NCBI GenBank assembly: GCA_964480425.1
Contig: CAYZPY010000120.1
Span: forward strand, 1 to 7,787
DNA length: 7,787 bases
From: CAYYMD01 sp964480425
Lineage (GTDB): Bacteria > Planctomycetota > Phycisphaerae > SM23-33
Direction of reading: 5' to 3'
In this document: piece by piece, positions 5,492 through 7,787 of the stretch
Layout of the letters: the number at the start of each line of letters is the position of its first letter
Numbering within the stretch: position 1 is the stretch's first letter
Program-made: the position numbers and the translations under genes
Notes under the pieces: generated by a model
Databases searched by the model: none
What the model saw: only the letters and a program-made list of their open reading frames with translations
What the model was told of the DNA's origin: nothing

Positions 5492-6427
5492 ATGCGACGA
5501 ATTTTCACGTTCATAATCTGCGCCGCCGTCGCGGTCAGCTTCGCCCCCGCCCGGACGCGTCCCGCCGCCGAATCCCACCGCCCCGGTAAAAATGAAGATT
5601 ACCCCCCGCCCCGACTGGTGGAGAAATGCTCCGCCAGGTCCGAAGAAATCCAAAACAGGATCGCCGAACTGGACGGCGAGGGATTCAAGGTCGTCGTCCG
5701 GGCGCCGTTCGTGGTCATCGGGAACATGTCCGGCGCCAAGTTGCTCGCGTACACCGAGCGTTCCGTGACGGCGCCGGCCGAGGCGATGTGGCAATCGTAT
5801 TTCCACAAAAAGCCCGAGCACCCGATCGTCATCTATCTGTTCGCCGACGCCGAAACGTACGAGACCTGGTCGAAAAACCTGTTCGACGACGATGACGTGC
5901 CGTACTTCGGATTCTACCGCCCGTCCGACCGCACGCTGGTAATGAACATCGCCACGGGGACCGGCACGCTCGTGCACGAACTGACCCACGCGCTGATCGC
6001 ATACGACTTTCCCCAGGTGCCCACGTGGTTCAACGAGGGCCTGGCCTCTCTTCACGAGCAATGTAGCGTCCGCAAAGACGGGATTACCGGGCTGGTCAAC
6101 TGGCGCCTGCCGGGCCTGCAAAAGGCGATCAAAGACGACAAACTCAGGTCGCTGGAAGACCTGATTACCAAGCGCGATTTTTACGGCCGGCTCGGCGGGC
6201 TGAACTACGCCCAGGCGAGGTACTTCGTGATGTACATGCAGCACCGCGGGCTGCTGAAGAAATTCTACCGCTACTTCCGCGAGAACTACGACCCGGACCG
6301 GTCAAACGACGTGGAGATGGTCGAACACGTCTTCAAAAGCGATATCTCCAAAATCGAGCAGAAATTTCTGGCGTGGGTAAAGTCCCTGCGGTATCCGCCT
6401 GAAGGTGAATCGCGCAGCGACGATTAA
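5492..6427 (+). CDS. secreted HEXXH zinc metallopeptidase (peptidase MA-like, DUF1570-like)
   Basis: This 311-residue predicted protease starts with a signal peptide (residues 1 to about 20: MRRIF, hydrophobic IICAAVAVSFA, APA) and no proper lipobox, so it should be exported and not lipidated. The zinc site is H162-E163-L164-T165-H166 in LVHELTHALI, with the third ligand E182 in TWFNEGLAS. HEXXH followed after 15 residues by NEG(L/F)A is the gluzincin arrangement of the peptidase MA-like group. A later YAQARYFVMYM (about 238-248) matches the helix that usually follows in this group. Residues 70-160 form the beta-rich N-terminal half, with an acidic FDDDD loop at 131-135. All expected catalytic residues are present, so the enzyme is probably active; its substrate is unknown. 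The gene is coupled to the upstream sigma factor by an overlapping ribosome site and converges with the minus-strand gene across a 47-nt gap. Confidence 0.9.
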   Translation: MRRIFTFIICAAVAVSFAPARTRPAAESHRPGKNEDYPPPRLVEKCSARSEEIQNRIAELDGEGFKVVVRAPFVVIGNMSGAKLLAYTERSVTAPAEAMWQSYFHKKPEHPIVIYLFADAETYETWSKNLFDDDDVPYFGFYRPSDRTLVMNIATGTGTLVHELTHALIAYDFPQVPTWFNEGLASLHEQCSVRKDGITGLVNWRLPGLQKAIKDDKLRSLEDLITKRDFYGRLGGLNYAQARYFVMYMQHRGLLKKFYRYFRENYDPDRSNDVEMVEHVFKSDISKIEQKFLAWVKSLRYPPEGESRSDD

Positions 6428-6474
6428 CGAACAGGTGCGAATTTTACCGGTTGAGGGAAATTGCGCGGATCGCC

Positions 6475-7680
6475 TTATTTCTCCGGGCGGCGGATGAGAC
6501 GCGCCTCGGCGAGGTCCACGTGGTCGGCGACGTCGAGTTTGTCCCGGCCGAATCCGACCTCCACGATAAATTCCTTCGCGCCGGTAATGTCCAGTCGCAC
6601 CGTCTGGGGCTTGTCCTTGCCCGTCAGCCGATATCGCCCCAGGACCTCTTGGTCGGCGATGAACTTGATTGTCGCGTCGCCGTCGGGCCTGGCCGCGTCG
6701 TCTATGCCGACAACGGCTACGAATTTCTCGTAGCCGCCCTCGAGGCGATACGTCAGTCGGCAGAACGAGTGCAGGCCCAGCCCCGCGGCGTATTCCCTTC
6801 CGTCCATCCGCAGCGGGCCCCCGGCAACGGATCTGTTGCGCCGGTATTCGAACGTGCTATCCAGAAAGCCGTGCTGGCGGACCTCGACGGGCGACAGGTC
6901 CGTCAAGTCGACCGTCCTGTCGGAAACGAAGCGCACGTGCTGAATTTTTCCGGCGGCGACGACCACGCTGCCGAAATTAATCGTCCCGACGACAAGACGC
7001 TCGTCTTTCAAACTGACCGTCGCCAGGGCGATGCGCGTGCCGTACCTGCCGGTAATGTGTCCCGATGGTTCGCCGGTGTCCGAATCCGCCCCCGCCGGAA
7101 AAATCGCACGCACTTCGCTGCGATCGATGCACCTTTTGGCGCCTTTCCAGCTGAAGGTTATCTCCCGGCGGTCTATCTTTTCCAGCGCGCCGTTTATGGG
7201 AATCCAGTTTCGGGACGATTTGGCCACCACCAGCACGTCGCTGGAGACCTCCTCGCCCAGGAGTTCTTCGCACCTGGCGCGAATGCGGGCGATCGAGGCA
7301 TCTACGGACGGCGTGTAAATCGCCTTAATCGTCGAGAGGTCCGCGGTCGCACGCCCCAGCAGGGCGTTTGTGAACGTTACGGTCCCCCCGTCAAGCGAGA
7401 AATCCTCGACCGGAATCTTCTCCCCGCAGGTGGTGACGATGGTGACCGACGAGCGGTCCACGGCGTGGGCGGACGGCTCGGCGAAAGTGATTTCGGCGAC
7501 ATCCTCCAGTCTGACCGTTTCCTCGCCCCCGCCGGTGTCGATTATCACCCGTCGGCTGTCAATATCCTTCAACCGACCCTCTATCGTTCGGGCGTCGATT
7601 GTCCGGACGCTCCGGCCCGGCGCCGCGCCGCACAGACAAAGCGCCGCAAGGAACAATATTAAACATCTTGCGCAGTTCAT
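6475..7680 (-). CDS. secreted NPCBM-domain protein with tandem beta modules
   Basis: This 401-residue exported protein has a signal peptide (residues 1 to about 20: MNCARCLILFLAALCLCGAA). Residues about 27-67, 84-123, 163-195 and 211-251 look like four diverged copies of a small beta module in which a strand such as IEGRLKDIDSRRVIID is followed by an LEDVAEITF-type strand. Residues about 260-397 match the NPCBM (novel putative carbohydrate-binding module) fold, with AAGLGLHS (298-305), VAVVGIDDAA (321-330) and the closing strand FIVEVGFG. Carbohydrate or surface binding is the family expectation; no catalytic residues are seen, so it is probably a binding or structural protein. GGAG (plus-strand 7692-7695) lies 11 nt before the start. 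ATG overlaps the TGA of the upstream minus-strand gene as ATGA, which suggests an operon. Confidence 0.88.
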   Translation of the reverse strand: MNCARCLILFLAALCLCGAAPGRSVRTIDARTIEGRLKDIDSRRVIIDTGGGEETVRLEDVAEITFAEPSAHAVDRSSVTIVTTCGEKIPVEDFSLDGGTVTFTNALLGRATADLSTIKAIYTPSVDASIARIRARCEELLGEEVSSDVLVVAKSSRNWIPINGALEKIDRREITFSWKGAKRCIDRSEVRAIFPAGADSDTGEPSGHITGRYGTRIALATVSLKDERLVVGTINFGSVVVAAGKIQHVRFVSDRTVDLTDLSPVEVRQHGFLDSTFEYRRNRSVAGGPLRMDGREYAAGLGLHSFCRLTYRLEGGYEKFVAVVGIDDAARPDGDATIKFIADQEVLGRYRLTGKDKPQTVRLDITGAKEFIVEVGFGRDKLDVADHVDLAEARLIRRPEK

Positions 7681-7787
7681 TCGGACTGATACTCCGCTAA
7701 CGACGAATGGTAATCGCGAATCATCCGGCGATAGTGTTCGGAAATCGCTTTATCCATGGCGGCCGATATCTCCTGGCGCTTCATTGG
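7677..7787 (-). CDS. C-terminal end of a minus-strand gene, runs off the right edge
   Basis: The minus strand reads 36 open codons from the window edge to TGA (7679-7677), ending in RMIRDYHSSLAEYQSE. The stop overlaps the next gene's start as ATGA, a classic sign of coupled genes. An internal ATG at 7784-7782 (MKRQEISAAM) could even be its start, giving a 35-residue protein, but a longer gene reaching beyond the window is more likely. The visible tail is charged and helical, with no recognisable domain, so the function is unknown. Confidence 0.6.
   Translation of the reverse strand, partial: PMKRQEISAAMDKAISEHYRRMIRDYHSSLAEYQSE

Noticed and set aside
5126..6244. 372-residue minus-strand open frame across the sigma factor and peptidase genes
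   Set aside because: It is a shadow frame crossing the junction of two well-supported plus-strand genes.
6428..6474. Bidirectional terminator between the convergent genes
   Set aside because: The best pairing (GCGAATTT with AAATTGCGC) needs a bulge and a large loop, and neither strand shows a clean T run after it.
6451..7662. 403-residue plus-strand open frame opposite the NPCBM gene
   Set aside because: The minus strand has a signal peptide, a recognisable NPCBM domain and a ribosome site. The plus-strand translation has none of these.
1..7787. Mobile element, CRISPR array or defence system
   Set aside because: No transposase, integrase, terminal inverted repeats, regular repeat-spacer pattern, or nuclease or toxin motifs were seen on either strand.

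Overview
The window looks like chromosomal DNA of a planctomycete, most likely of the Phycisphaerae or a related anaerobic lineage. This is inference from gene content, not from a marker gene. The pointers are a secreted protein joining a small beta module, a TPR-like segment and an atypical CX4CH haem motif; a secreted NPCBM-domain protein; and a sigma-70 factor carrying a long N-terminal extension with predicted helix-turn-helix DNA-binding units. The DNA is GC-rich, with GTG as well as ATG starts. Nothing suggests a phage, insertion sequence, CRISPR array or defence island.

Layout. The window opens inside a tRNA-Cys(GCA) gene (1-65), followed by a hairpin that reuses the tRNA 3' end. Three plus-strand genes follow with short gaps (42 and 67 nt) and could form one transcription unit. 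They encode an exported CX4CH protein (142-1323), a small membrane-anchored protein (1366-2031) and a membrane-anchored coiled-coil protein (2099-3628). A hairpin at 3674-3688 may end this unit. A 170-nt intergenic region then holds a perfect TATAAT box and a GC-rich leader. It precedes the HTH-sigma factor gene (3799-5478), which is followed 13 nt later by a secreted HEXXH zinc metallopeptidase gene (5492-6427). The two are probably co-transcribed. On the minus strand, converging on the peptidase gene, lies a secreted NPCBM protein gene (7680-6475). Its start codon overlaps the stop codon of a further gene that runs off the right edge (7787-7677).

How the genes fit together. Five of the six complete protein genes have an N-terminal signal or membrane segment, so the region is mostly about the envelope or periplasm. 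The exception is the sigma factor. Its core keeps regions 1.2, 2 and 4, but region 3 is short and unrecognisable and the residues that read the -12 base pair in housekeeping sigma factors are changed. It is therefore probably an alternative factor. Whether it controls the neighbouring envelope genes cannot be read from the sequence. The most unusual items are the sigma factor architecture, the CX4CH protein, and the small beta module shared by the first gene and, in four tandem copies, the minus-strand NPCBM gene.
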